A program made the translations under genes and the position numbers. Below the pieces are notes generated by a model, which worked only from the letters and a program-made list of their open reading frames with translations, made no database searches and was not told where the DNA came from. A DNA stretch of 64,000 nucleotides from Corynebacterium kefirresidentii (GTDB taxonomy: Bacteria; Actinomycetota; Actinomycetes; Mycobacteriales; Mycobacteriaceae): contig NGUZ01000008.1 in assembly GCA_002154655.1 (NCBI GenBank), positions 1 to 64,000 on the forward strand. Direction: 5' to 3'. Numbering within the stretch: position 1 is the stretch's first letter; each line of letters begins with the position of its first letter. Shown one piece after another: positions 25,924-34,577 of this stretch.

Positions 25924-28107
25924 ATGAAGAATCGTTTTGTCCTACCCGCGGTGACCGCCACCGCGGTGGTGGGAAACCTCATTTTTGTGCCGGCAGCAAG
26001 TGCAGCGGAGGGGGCGCCCGAGGGGGCGTCGCCAAGCGAAGGCTCTCGTTTTAGCATCGGTGTACTGCCGGATACCCAGTTCTATTCGCGCTATTCCACC
26101 CCAGAGACCGGCAACCTGGCCCAAGCTCGCTACGGCAGCGAACCCTACTTGGCGCAAACCCAATGGTTAGTGGACCATCAAGACGAGTTGAACATGGACT
26201 TCGTCACTCACCTGGGTGATGTTGTAGACCAGTGGAACGTGGAGGGCGAATGGCAGGTAGCTGATAAGGCCATGCAGGTCCTCGACGATTCGGACTTGAA
26301 CTATTCGATCCTGCCAGGCAACCACGATATGGACGTGGAAGGTGCGGCAGCCCACCCGTATGACAAGTGGTTTAGCGCCGACCGCGCTAAGGCCGCCAAC
26401 CCGGAGACTTTTCAAGAGCGCTACACCGCGGTCAATAATGACTCCGAGGCGCATATCTTTGAAGCCGAAGGCCAGAAATATCTCAACCTGGCACTAGGCT
26501 GGCGTGCCGATGAGAAGGCTATTGCCTGGGCACAAGGCGTTATTGATAAGCATCCAGACCTTCCGGTCATTGTGACCACTCATGAGGCCCTCAATATTGA
26601 TGGTGAAGGAAACGTCTTCTATTCCGATGACTATGGCAAGGGTTTGTGGGATAAGTTCATCAAGAGCAATGATCAGATCTTTCTCGTGATGGGCGGCCAC
26701 CACCACGGTGCCGGATACCGCGTGGACAAGAACGATGCCGGACATGACGTCGTTTCCATCTTGCAGGACTATCAGATGGCCTACCAGGGTGGCAATGGCT
26801 TATTGGGCGTGCTCGAGTTTGACCTTACGGGCAAGCAGCTGGAGATGACCGCGCTTTCGCCGTGGGTGGCGCAAAAGCCGCATGAGGAGCTCACGCAGTT
26901 CGATAAGCTCACCTTGGATGATAAGGGCGATAGCTATAGCATTCCGTTCGATTTTGAACAGCGTTTTTCCTCCTTCGCCCCGGAATTCACCGTGGGCGAG
27001 GGCCACCAGCCGGACCTAGCGCAGCGCGCCCGCGACATCGCCGCTGAGGGCTATAGGCCATACACCATTGCGGAGGACGAGCTTCCTAAGGGCGCGGACG
27101 ATTTTGCCAAAAACGACCACACGGTATTCCACTGGCGCCCGGGCGAAGCGCGAGACAAGGATGGGCATGCGCTTGTCGATGGCGCCCCTGCCGGCCGTGG
27201 CACCACCATCCCCGACATTGCCAGCGATTCTGGCAGCGACCTGCATCGCGCTGGCGCCATGCTCGGAGACAGGGTGACCTATAGCACCGACCATCACCCG
27301 TTGTCCTCTGATGCCGGCTCCCTCTTCTGGTCTGACCCTGCCGGCAAAGTTGGCAATGCCGAGTTCCGTACCGATAAGGGCGCGGCTGCCAATAGCGTCG
27401 ATACCACCAAGGGATATACCTTCGAATCCTTTGTCAAGATTCCGGAGGATTTCAACGGCGCACAGCATGGTTGGGGAAGTGCGCTCAGCCGTGACTCTGC
27501 CATCAATAAACTGGTAGACGGCTCCGAGGACACGGACCCAACCGTCATGTTCGGTATCTCTAACCTCCGCGAGCTGCGCTGGTGGGCGGAGCCGAAGCAG
27601 GGAAGCGGCTCTACCGTGTGGTCCCACGAGGTTCCCAAAGACGAGTGGATGCATATCGCCGTGGTCAATGATCCCGAACGCGATAGCGTCGAAATGTTCA
27701 TCAACGGCGCGCCCATCCTGCGCAATGCCGTAGGCGCCGAGGGACTTCTCCCACGGGACCTGCAGTGGGTCATGGGTGGTGGCTTTGACAACCAGCGCCC
27801 ACAAGACCCGTGGTATGGCTGGATCGGCGAGACCCGCCTGACTCAGGGCGTCCTGGGCAAGGACCAGTGGCTTACCGCCCGTGCACACAACGATGGCAAG
27901 CCGGCCGATACCGCGCAACCTGCCACGGATGGCTCCGCGTTGAGTTCTAGTACGAGTTCGAAGCCTGCCATCTTAGGAGCAATCCTTGGTATCGCAGGGG
28001 TGGCTGGCCTCATTGGACTAGCACTGCCGCAACTGAAGGCTTCCATCCCGCAGATTAACGCGCTCCTGCGTAAGTATCACCTCCCGACTCTGCCCGAGTT
28101 GGGCTAA
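25924..28107 (+). CDS. Secreted metallophosphoesterase with LamG-like domain
   Basis: A 727-residue exported protein. The signal peptide (1-28) ends in ASA. A calcineurin-type phosphoesterase domain (about 40-330) has PDTQ (49-52), GDVVDQW (98-104), GNHD (132-135), a TTHEA stretch and GGHHHG (257-262), the full metal-ligand set. A concanavalin/LamG-like domain (about 480-660) contains YTFESFVKIPEDF and WMHIAVVNDPERDSVEMFING. Near the C-terminus, ILGAILGIAGVAGLIGLALP is a likely membrane anchor with a short cytoplasmic tail. No LPXTG sorting signal. The substrate is unknown; extracellular nucleotide or phosphodiester is likely. The ATG at 25924 starts the signal peptide, with AAGGAC before it. 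Confidence 0.88.
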   Translation: MKNRFVLPAVTATAVVGNLIFVPAASAAEGAPEGASPSEGSRFSIGVLPDTQFYSRYSTPETGNLAQARYGSEPYLAQTQWLVDHQDELNMDFVTHLGDVVDQWNVEGEWQVADKAMQVLDDSDLNYSILPGNHDMDVEGAAAHPYDKWFSADRAKAANPETFQERYTAVNNDSEAHIFEAEGQKYLNLALGWRADEKAIAWAQGVIDKHPDLPVIVTTHEALNIDGEGNVFYSDDYGKGLWDKFIKSNDQIFLVMGGHHHGAGYRVDKNDAGHDVVSILQDYQMAYQGGNGLLGVLEFDLTGKQLEMTALSPWVAQKPHEELTQFDKLTLDDKGDSYSIPFDFEQRFSSFAPEFTVGEGHQPDLAQRARDIAAEGYRPYTIAEDELPKGADDFAKNDHTVFHWRPGEARDKDGHALVDGAPAGRGTTIPDIASDSGSDLHRAGAMLGDRVTYSTDHHPLSSDAGSLFWSDPAGKVGNAEFRTDKGAAANSVDTTKGYTFESFVKIPEDFNGAQHGWGSALSRDSAINKLVDGSEDTDPTVMFGISNLRELRWWAEPKQGSGSTVWSHEVPKDEWMHIAVVNDPERDSVEMFINGAPILRNAVGAEGLLPRDLQWVMGGGFDNQRPQDPWYGWIGETRLTQGVLGKDQWLTARAHNDGKPADTAQPATDGSALSSSTSSKPAILGAILGIAGVAGLIGLALPQLKASIPQINALLRKYHLPTLPELG

Positions 28108-28164
28108 AGCACTGGGTAGAGGGATTTTGCAGTATCAGGCTTTAAAGCTTTAGCTGCACCAAAA

Positions 28165-28203
28165 CGCTTAGGTTCTTCGCCATAAGGGGAGAGAACCTAA
28201 GCG
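28165..28203. terminator. Bidirectional terminator
   Basis: Perfect 12-bp stem CGCTTAGGTTCT (28165-28176) with AGAACCTAAGCG (28192-28203), flanked by AAAA on the left and a TTTTGGTTTT run on the right. It serves the phosphoesterase gene and the convergent small membrane-protein gene. Confidence 0.9.
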
Positions 28204-28213
28204 CGTTTTGGTT

Positions 28214-28396
28214 TTAATCTTCGCCCTGCTTGGAGAGATAATCCACCTTCCACCAAAACCAAGCGGAGGCTCCACCCAACACGACGGGTATCCAGGCTAG
28301 GGAAGGGGATTGCACGGCCATCACTGCCAACAATGTAATGAGCGTCAATGCAGTGAAAACTATCGCTTTAATTCTTTCCATTCGCAATCGGTTCAT
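28214..28396 (-). CDS. Small two-helix membrane protein, unknown function
   Basis: A 60-residue protein with a basic N-terminus (MNRLRMERIK), two hydrophobic helices (about 10-29 and 33-50) and a polar tail. The ATG at 28396 has a strong ribosome site (GAGGAG, 6 bp before), and a terminator follows, so the gene is likely real. No family recognised. Confidence 0.65.
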   Translation of the reverse strand: MNRLRMERIKAIVFTALTLITLLAVMAVQSPSLAWIPVVLGGASAWFWWKVDYLSKQGED

Positions 28397-28589
28397 GAAA
28401 TCTCCTCAATGTGGAAGGCATGCCAAATTTACACAGCCCAAAATAGGAGACGCTTGTCAGGATGTCAAGTATAGTTTACGGTATGTAAGGTGAAATGTGC
28501 TTAAATTTTGGAATCGGTGTCCTAAATTGCTTCGCTGGCGGCTGAAATGGCGCCTCGAGCACAAGGCGGCGAGATGTGAGGTTTGGGAA

Positions 28590-29090
28590 ATGTCTAGTGA
28601 TCAAACACAGAAGTCTGGGGACAACCTAGGGGATAAGGTCGAAGGAATGTTCCTGGTGGTTATTGCTTTCGTTCTCATGCTTTCCGTACTTGGCTTAGTT
28701 CTGTGCATAGTTCGGTTCGACGAGTATGTCGACGCTTTTGTCGTTATTCACCGCAGTTCATTCGACGGAATCGAGGATGCACGCGTGAGGCGGTGGATAA
28801 TGGGTGTACTTCTACTTATTCGCTCCCTAGCAGCCCTTTCGTGGGTTACATCCTTTTTCCACCTTAAAAAGACGTTAGCTAAGGCGACTAGAAAGAGATT
28901 TCTGTTAATGGGGGTGTACTCCATCGCCTCTGCCTGCGGCTTTGGCTATCTCGCGTTGAGGGCGGAACTGGCGAGCTTGGAAGCCATACGGGTCACACAG
29001 GCTAGTATTTGTGGCTTTTTGACGGCCTATCTATGCTTCCAGAGCTTGAAATCCTGGCAAGCTTCTACCCGTTCAACTACACGTCGGTAG
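28590..29090 (+). CDS. Four-helix membrane protein, unknown function
   Basis: A 166-residue protein. A polar N-terminus (MSSDQTQKSGDNLGDKVEG) is followed by four predicted membrane helices at about 20-43, 68-86, 103-121 and 130-150, and a basic C-terminal tail ending STRSTTRR. The ATG at 28590 is preferred (GAGG 10-12 bp upstream); the frame extends to 28497. The base composition of this stretch is less GC-rich than its neighbours, which may mean later acquisition. No family recognised. It converges on the tRNA-Leu gene. Confidence 0.55.
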   Translation: MSSDQTQKSGDNLGDKVEGMFLVVIAFVLMLSVLGLVLCIVRFDEYVDAFVVIHRSSFDGIEDARVRRWIMGVLLLIRSLAALSWVTSFFHLKKTLAKATRKRFLLMGVYSIASACGFGYLALRAELASLEAIRVTQASICGFLTAYLCFQSLKSWQASTRSTTRR

Positions 29091-29104
29091 GAGGGGCGAA
29101 CATG

Positions 29105-29145
29105 AAAAAGACCCCGCTTTCCGATTTACCGGACATGCGAGGACT
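29105..29145 (-). terminator. Terminator of the tRNA-Leu gene
   Basis: On the minus strand AGTCCTCGC (29137-29145) pairs with GCGGGGTCT (29109-29117) with one mismatch and one G-U pair, then TTTTT. It lies 11 bp past the tRNA. Confidence 0.7.
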
Positions 29146-29155
29146 TTTCTATCTG

Positions 29156-29229
29156 TGCCCCTGGTGAGACTCGAACTCACACTGGACGGGTTTTGAATCC
29201 GTTGCCTCTGCCAATTGGGCTACAGGGGC
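29156..29229 (-). tRNA. tRNA with CAA anticodon (Leu), class-I shape
   Basis: 74 bases with a perfect 7-bp acceptor stem (GCCCCTG / CAGGGGC), discriminator A, T-arm GTGAG-TTCGAGT-CTCAC, and anticodon loop TTCAAAA, giving anticodon CAA (Leu UUG). Two oddities are visible. The variable region is only 5 bases (CCAGT), whereas bacterial leucine tRNAs normally have a long variable arm. The last anticodon-stem pair is A-C. The D-stem has three good pairs only. It lies between polA and the upstream membrane-protein gene. Confidence 0.85.
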
Positions 29230-29387
29230 GCACAGTGCCAAGGCTTGCTGCCTGTGACTGTGAAAATAGTAGCGCAGGGACTAGGGGAATTCCTAATTGG
29301 GTAGGGGAAGCGGGGGAAGGCCCACGTCATCCAATAAATGTGCACCGGGGTGTTCGTATGTCGGCTCGCTTCTCTAGGATGGGGCAG

Positions 29388-32027
29388 GTGACTACTAAAC
29401 AGCCTCGACTTCTGCTCATTGACGGCCACTCTATGGCCTTTCGTGCCTTCTACGCCCTGCCGGTGGATAACTTTTCTACCTCAGGCGGCCAGCACACCAA
29501 TGCCGTATATGGCTTTTTATCGATGCTTTCTAATATCGTGGCGGAGGAGAAGCCCGATGCCATTGCGGTGGCATTCGATGTAGGGCGAAAGACCTTCCGC
29601 ACCGAAATGTTCCCGGACTACAAGGCGCAGCGTGAGGCCGCGCCGGAGGAATTTAAGGGCCAGGTCGATATCATCCGTGAGGTGCTCGAGGTGCTGGGGA
29701 TTACCACCCTCTCCCGCGAGAACTTCGAGGCCGACGACATCCTCGCCACGCTGGCGACCGAGGCGCAGGCTTATGAGACCCTCATCGTCACCGGTGACCG
29801 CGATTACCTGCAATTGGTAAACGATTCCACGACGGTGCTTTATCCCATGAAGGGCGTATCCACTCTCCACCGCTTTACGCCCGCCGCGGTGGAGGAGAAG
29901 TATGGTCTCACGCCTGCGCAGTACCCAGATTTCGCTGCCCTGCGCGGCGATCCGTCCGATAATTTGCCGGGTATTCCCAAGGTGGGCGAGAAGACGGCTA
30001 CTAAGTGGATTGTCAAATACGGGGACTTGGCATCACTGGTTGAGCACGCCGAAGAAATCAAGGGCGTGGTGGGCAATAATTTCCGCGAGCGCATCGATCA
30101 GGTGCAGATGAATCGCAAGCTCACCCAAATGATCACGGACATGGACCTAGAGGTAGGCCCGGACGATCTGGCTTTCAAGGAGGCTAAGGTTGCTGACGTT
30201 GCTGCTAAATTCGATGACCTCGAGTTTGGCACCAACCTGCGCGATCGCGTCCTGGCTGCCATTCCCAATGACGGCGCTGAGCCAGCGGAGCAGACCGAGG
30301 AGGTCCAAGAGTTAGAGACAGTCATCGATGATGAGCCATTGTCCCAGTGGCTGCCTGGTCGAGAGCATGTTGCGGTCTATGTCCAAGGCGAGGGAAACCC
30401 TGGACAGGGTGATGCATCGGCGATTGCCTTCGTAGACCAGGAACGCCACGGCCTGCAAGTGGAGCTGGGCGACCTTTCTGCCGCGGACGATAAGGCCCTA
30501 GCGCAGTGGTTGGCCTCCGATGCGCCGAAGTATTTCCACGAGGCCAAGGCCGCGTTCCATATGCTCGCCGGCCGCGGCATTGAGCTGGCGGGTATTGCCC
30601 ATGACACGGCCATTGCCGCCTACTTGCTGCGCCCTGGTCAGCGCACTTACGCGCTTGCCGACGTCTACCAGCGCCACCTCCAAAAGACCCTCGGCGCCGC
30701 CACGGAGCAGCTTTCCTTGCTGGATGATTCCACCTTGGTAGATCAAGCCGCAGCAATTATGGAGTTGGCGGAAAGGCTCACTGCAGAGCTCCAAGAGATT
30801 GATTCTTTCGAACTTTATACCGACTTGGAGCTGCCCCTGGTGACCATTTTGGCGCGCATGGAAGCTACCGGCATTGCTGTTGACGTAGACATTCTCGAAA
30901 CACAAAAGGATGCCTTCGTAGAGCAGGTCGCCGAACAAGAGCGTGCCGCCCGCGAGCTTGCCGGTGACGATAAGCTCAACCTCAACTCACCCAAGCAGCT
31001 ACAAACCGTACTCTTTGAGACTTTTGATCTGCCCAAGACCAAGAAGACAAAGACCGGCTATTCTACCGCGGCTAAGGAGATTGAACAGCTCGCGGTTAAG
31101 AATCCCCACCCATTCTTAGACCACCTTTTGGCTCACCGTGAGTACCAAAAGATGAAGACCACCCTCGAAGGTCTAATCAAGACCGTGCAGCCGGACGGTC
31201 GCATCCACACCACGTTTAATCAGACAGTGACGTCGACTGGCCGCTTGTCCTCGACGGAGCCAAATCTGCAGAATATTCCGGTGCGGACCGAGGCTGGGCG
31301 ACAGATTCGCTCCGCGTTTATCGTAGGCGAGGGCTACGAAGAACTCATGACCGCGGACTATTCGCAGATTGAGATGCGTGTGATGGCACACCTCTCGGCA
31401 GATCCCGGGCTTATCGAGGCCTATAAGGACGGCGAAGACCTGCATAACTACGTCGGCTCCCGAGTCTTCGACGTCCCCGTCGACCAAGTCACGCCGGAGC
31501 TGCGCCGCCGCGTTAAGGCAATGTCTTATGGTTTGGTCTATGGCCTGTCCGCATTCGGCCTATCCCAGCAATTGGGCATCCCGGCTGGGGAAGCGAAGTC
31601 CATCATGGAAAGCTACTTCGAGCGTTTTGGCGGGGTAAAGAAATACCTCGATGAAGTTGTGGTCCAGGCACGTAAGGATGGGTATACAGCCACCCTCTTC
31701 GGCCGCCGCCGCTACTTGCCCGAGCTCAACTCTGATAACCGCCTAGCGCGCGAGAACGCAGAGCGAGCCGCATTAAATGCACCGATTCAAGGTACCGCGG
31801 CAGACATTATCAAGGTGGCAATGATTCGAGTTGACCGCGCATTGCAGGGCATGAAGTCCCGCGTGCTGCTACAGGTCCACGATGAATTGGTAGTCGAGGT
31901 CGCCCCTGGCGAGGCTGACCAGGTCCGTGAAATTCTCGAGCGGGAGATGGACTCTGCTATCGAGCTCAACGTGCCACTGGAGGTCTCGGCTGGTGCAGGC
32001 AAGGATTGGGATGCCGCAGCCCACTAG
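29388..32027 (+). CDS. polA: DNA polymerase I
   Basis: A protein of about 879 residues for gap filling and RNA primer removal. N-terminal 5'-3' exonuclease domain (about 1-290): LLLIDGHSMAFRAFYALP, DPSDNLPGIPKVGEKTA. The middle domain lacks obvious 3'-5' exonuclease acidic motifs, usual in actinobacteria. C-terminal polymerase domain: TADYSQIEMRVMAHLS (motif A), RRRVKAMSYGLVYGLSAFGL (O-helix) and VHDELVVEV (motif C). The GTG at 29388 is chosen because AGGA precedes it and the family begins close to LLLIDG; ATGs at 29358 and 29379 are alternatives. Frames further upstream would run into the tRNA. Confidence 0.95.
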   Translation: MTTKQPRLLLIDGHSMAFRAFYALPVDNFSTSGGQHTNAVYGFLSMLSNIVAEEKPDAIAVAFDVGRKTFRTEMFPDYKAQREAAPEEFKGQVDIIREVLEVLGITTLSRENFEADDILATLATEAQAYETLIVTGDRDYLQLVNDSTTVLYPMKGVSTLHRFTPAAVEEKYGLTPAQYPDFAALRGDPSDNLPGIPKVGEKTATKWIVKYGDLASLVEHAEEIKGVVGNNFRERIDQVQMNRKLTQMITDMDLEVGPDDLAFKEAKVADVAAKFDDLEFGTNLRDRVLAAIPNDGAEPAEQTEEVQELETVIDDEPLSQWLPGREHVAVYVQGEGNPGQGDASAIAFVDQERHGLQVELGDLSAADDKALAQWLASDAPKYFHEAKAAFHMLAGRGIELAGIAHDTAIAAYLLRPGQRTYALADVYQRHLQKTLGAATEQLSLLDDSTLVDQAAAIMELAERLTAELQEIDSFELYTDLELPLVTILARMEATGIAVDVDILETQKDAFVEQVAEQERAARELAGDDKLNLNSPKQLQTVLFETFDLPKTKKTKTGYSTAAKEIEQLAVKNPHPFLDHLLAHREYQKMKTTLEGLIKTVQPDGRIHTTFNQTVTSTGRLSSTEPNLQNIPVRTEAGRQIRSAFIVGEGYEELMTADYSQIEMRVMAHLSADPGLIEAYKDGEDLHNYVGSRVFDVPVDQVTPELRRRVKAMSYGLVYGLSAFGLSQQLGIPAGEAKSIMESYFERFGGVKKYLDEVVVQARKDGYTATLFGRRRYLPELNSDNRLARENAERAALNAPIQGTAADIIKVAMIRVDRALQGMKSRVLLQVHDELVVEVAPGEADQVREILEREMDSAIELNVPLEVSAGAGKDWDAAAH

Positions 32028-32970
32028 CGCGGTTTCTTTCTCTCGCCGAGAAAAGGCGCGCCTTAGGCTTGCCTCGCAAGGCTTAACCGTTCAGCGGTGG
32101 GAGAGCGCGGAGGAGGTGGCCCGTGCTTTCGGCGTTATGCAAGGCCAGGACCTGCACTCCGTGCGCCGATCGCTGGCCTTGCGGGCGCAAGACCACTCAG
32201 ATGCCGGAAATATTGTGCGTGGGTATCCCATGCGTCATACGCTTTTTGCGGCTTCTGTCAAGGACATAGGCTGGATAACTGAACTCTGTGCTAAACGGCG
32301 CAAGGGCGACGCAGAGTTAGTGGCAAAGGTAGACAAGCTCATTGATCGTCCGCTTTCGCGTGCCGAGCTTAAGGAGCGGGCTACCACAACGTTGCCCGAG
32401 GTGCCCTTCTGGCATGTTGTGCGTGTAGCAATGGAAAGCGGACACGCCGTCTACTCCGGAGTCGAACAACTCATCACACCAGTTGAGTTGCCAGGACTAG
32501 ACGAAGCCTTCAATGGAGACCAGGTCGCAGCTACCGCTGACCTAATGGTCCGATATTTCCGCACGCACGGCCCAGCGACGCTGCGGGACTTTGCGTGGTG
32601 GACAAAGCTGCCGCAAAGACTAATTAGGCCAGCAGCTGACAGCCTTCCGCCGGACATTGTGCGCTGTGGGGAAGATTCCCAGGACCTTGTTTCGGCTGAG
32701 ATAATGGAAATGGCCGAAGCGCTAAAGAAGCAATCGGTATTGCTGCTGGGGGCATTTGACGAGTACATCCTGGGTTATCAAGACCGTCTGTTTGCGATGA
32801 CGAAGGAAGTCCACGAGGCACTCGTTCCTGGAAACCGCGGGGTATTTCGCCGCGCCATCGTGGTGGATGGACAGGTCCGCGGAACCTGGAATAAACAAGC
32901 CATTGAAGACTTGAGCATGCCCGACTATGCAGTACGGAAGGTTCAGAAGTTATGGCGGGATGCGAACTAA
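32011..32970 (+). CDS. Winged-helix DNA glycosylase candidate (AlkZ/HTH_42 family)
   Basis: A 319-residue protein of the HTH_42 (AlkZ-like) family. Three tandem winged helices are expected. Near the N-terminus, VMQGQDLHSVRRSLALR supplies the Q-x-Q motif (Gln44, Gln46) that AlkZ glycosylases use to excise bulky or crosslinked alkylated bases. The C-terminal LLGAFDEYILGYQDR and the final PDYAVRKVQKL are typical. The ATG at 32011 has AAGGATTGGG before it and lies 17 bp inside polA, so the genes are translationally coupled. A DNA-repair function is inferred from family and context. Confidence 0.82.
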   Translation: MPQPTSAVSFSRREKARLRLASQGLTVQRWESAEEVARAFGVMQGQDLHSVRRSLALRAQDHSDAGNIVRGYPMRHTLFAASVKDIGWITELCAKRRKGDAELVAKVDKLIDRPLSRAELKERATTTLPEVPFWHVVRVAMESGHAVYSGVEQLITPVELPGLDEAFNGDQVAATADLMVRYFRTHGPATLRDFAWWTKLPQRLIRPAADSLPPDIVRCGEDSQDLVSAEIMEMAEALKKQSVLLLGAFDEYILGYQDRLFAMTKEVHEALVPGNRGVFRRAIVVDGQVRGTWNKQAIEDLSMPDYAVRKVQKLWRDAN

Positions 32971-33004
32971 GTTTTTAGGTAGTCTCTTCTGTGCAGAAAA
33001 AGTT

Positions 33005-33049
33005 ATGAGTGTAAGCCGAAAAGCCAAGAAGGGAATTGCCGAGCAGTGA
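33005..33049 (+). CDS. Possible 14-residue leader peptide
   Basis: ATG at 33005 opens a basic 14-residue frame (MSVSRKAKKGIAEQ) whose TGA overlaps the GTG start of the next gene (GTGA at 33046-33049). The overlap suggests translational coupling. The ribosome site is weak (GCAGAAAAAG). It may be a real leader or chance. Confidence 0.25.
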   Translation: MSVSRKAKKGIAEQ

Positions 33050-33402
33050 CGTTAGAAGACAAGACGAATAAGTGGACACTCCGCTTTTTTGAAACCCTCT
33101 GGGCCATTCAAGTGAATTATGTTGCAGCCGATATTAATGACCTCGGGCTAGCCCAATTTCTTGAAGAATATAAGGTTTCTGCAATTTCGTACCCGGTTTT
33201 AGCCGGGTGTTACTTTTTGATGGCCATGATCATGGCGCGCGTGGCGCCAAACCCTAAGGTCAGGCGATTGACGGCCGTTGGGGTAATGGTCGTATCCACG
33301 GCGCTTGCTTTTCTCTTTCCGTCCGGGTGGATGTTTGCTGCGTTGGTTATTTTCGCACTTGCTTATTACCTCTGGCCACGAAAAGAAGGCGTGTCTATCT
33401 GA
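33046..33402 (+). CDS. Small membrane protein, unknown function
   Basis: A 118-residue protein with a polar N-terminal third (MTLEDKTNKWTLRFFETLW) and three hydrophobic helices at about 46-63, 72-88 and 92-110. No family recognised. GTG start, AAGGGA about 13 bp upstream, possibly reached by coupling from a short leader frame. Its 3' end overlaps the convergent RDD gene by 37 bp, so the two transcripts are antisense at their tails. Confidence 0.6.
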   Translation: MTLEDKTNKWTLRFFETLWAIQVNYVAADINDLGLAQFLEEYKVSAISYPVLAGCYFLMAMIMARVAPNPKVRRLTAVGVMVVSTALAFLFPSGWMFAALVIFALAYYLWPRKEGVSI

Positions 33403-33842
33403 GGTCGGCGCTCCACTAGGCAATTGGCCAGCATGTCGAAGGGGGTTTGGCCAAAAGCGAGCATACTTATGCTGAGAATTGCTAAAAGTAGCGGCATGAC
33501 TCCGGGCCAGCCTGTCAGCGTCAGCATTGTTAGCAATAGCCAGGAATTTCGCAGGCAAGCGGTGAAGAATCCTGGGTGGGTGGCAATGATTTCTAGCTGG
33601 AGGGACCACTTACCTAGCGAGGTGGATTTCGTAGCTTCCACCCATACCCGATAGGCGTAAAAGACCACGGCGGCGGCAATGGCATTGTAGAGTTCTAAGG
33701 TCTCTCCATTGAGTGGATGGTCGGCTACCGCATTCACTATCCATCGCACCACCATGACGATGGCAGCGGCTAGGAAACTGTCAATCCACCAGGCAATGCC
33801 ACGTCTTATCAATAAGCCAATCCGGTCCAAAACCATGCCCAT
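33366..33842 (-). CDS. RDD family membrane protein
   Basis: A 158-residue protein with RDD-like features: an N-terminal helix preceded by RRGIAWWIDSFLAAAIVMVV, a second at about 52-68 with YAYRVWVEATKSTSLGKW, and a third at about 105-130 after RNSWLLLTMLTLTG. The family includes small transporters or regulators of unclear function. Starts 3 bp after the methyltransferase gene stop, so they form an operon. The C-terminus overlaps the convergent gene. Confidence 0.75.
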   Translation of the reverse strand: MGMVLDRIGLLIRRGIAWWIDSFLAAAIVMVVRWIVNAVADHPLNGETLELYNAIAAAVVFYAYRVWVEATKSTSLGKWSLQLEIIATHPGFFTACLRNSWLLLTMLTLTGWPGVMPLLLAILSISMLAFGQTPFDMLANCLVERRPQIDTPSFRGQR

Positions 33843-33845
33843 AGG

Positions 33846-34577
33846 TTAGCGGGAATTGCGGCAGACGAAAATAATCGTGCCGGGAAAGATTTCGCCGCGC
33901 TCCGGAGACCATTGGCCCCAAGTGGTGCTAAGGCCCTGTGGCCACTCGGGTTCAATGACGTCCTCGATAAGGAACGGGCCTTTGCCCTGCAAGGCCTGGA
34001 ACCAATCGGCGATGGTGCGATGGAACTCCGCATACGTGAGGTTGCCATCGCGGTCTTGCTCCAGATAGGCGCGATCGAAGTAACTAATATCAGCCGTTAA
34101 ATCGGCAGGATCATCGGGGAAGATCCAGCGCATGGGATGAGTGACTGAGAGGACGAAACGACCGCCTGGTTTAAGGACCCGGGAGACCTCCTGTAGAGCT
34201 AAGTCGAGATTAGCGAGGAAGGGAAAAGCGCCGAACGCAGAGAAAGCAGCGTCGAAAGATTCTGTGGCATAGGGGAGCGACAGCGCATCGGCTTGCGTCA
34301 AAGGAAGTGCACCAGCAGCGTGGTTGAGCATGCCGCGAGAGATATCGAAGCCGGTGGCAAAGCGGGCACGCGTTTGGAGCCACTCGGTGCACGGTGCGGA
34401 CCCGCAGCCAATTTCGAGGACGGAAGAATCCGAGACGTCGCCAAGCAGGTGCACTTGGTCCTCATGGAGCATCTCTGGGCACCAATAGAAGGAAGAAAGA
34501 TAGTCGGGGTGCTCGGCATGGTAGCTAGCGGCGTCGCCATCCCAGTAGGCCTGATTTGCTTGTGATGGGGAAATCAC
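33846..34577 (-). CDS. Class I SAM-dependent methyltransferase
   Basis: A 243-residue methyltransferase (Methyltransf_11 type). Seen: N-terminal ANQAYWDGDAASYHAEHPDY, the SAM-binding motif I VLEIGCGSAPCTEWL (about residues 53-67), the acidic residue in GFDISRGML, and post-motif RVLKPGGRFVLSVTHPMRW. The PYATESFDAAFSAFGAFPF stretch fits the family. Substrate unknown. GTG start at 34577 without a clear ribosome site. It precedes the RDD gene in the same operon. Confidence 0.88.
   Translation of the reverse strand: MISPSQANQAYWDGDAASYHAEHPDYLSSFYWCPEMLHEDQVHLLGDVSDSSVLEIGCGSAPCTEWLQTRARFATGFDISRGMLNHAAGALPLTQADALSLPYATESFDAAFSAFGAFPFLANLDLALQEVSRVLKPGGRFVLSVTHPMRWIFPDDPADLTADISYFDRAYLEQDRDGNLTYAEFHRTIADWFQALQGKGPFLIEDVIEPEWPQGLSTTWGQWSPERGEIFPGTIIFVCRNSR

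Noticed and set aside
27016..27918. 300-codon frame opposite the phosphoesterase
   Set aside because: No domain features and composition mirrors the coding strand.
29193..29387. N-terminal extension of polA across the tRNA
   Set aside because: It would overlap the tRNA-Leu gene and lacks homology. GTG 29388 fits the family start.
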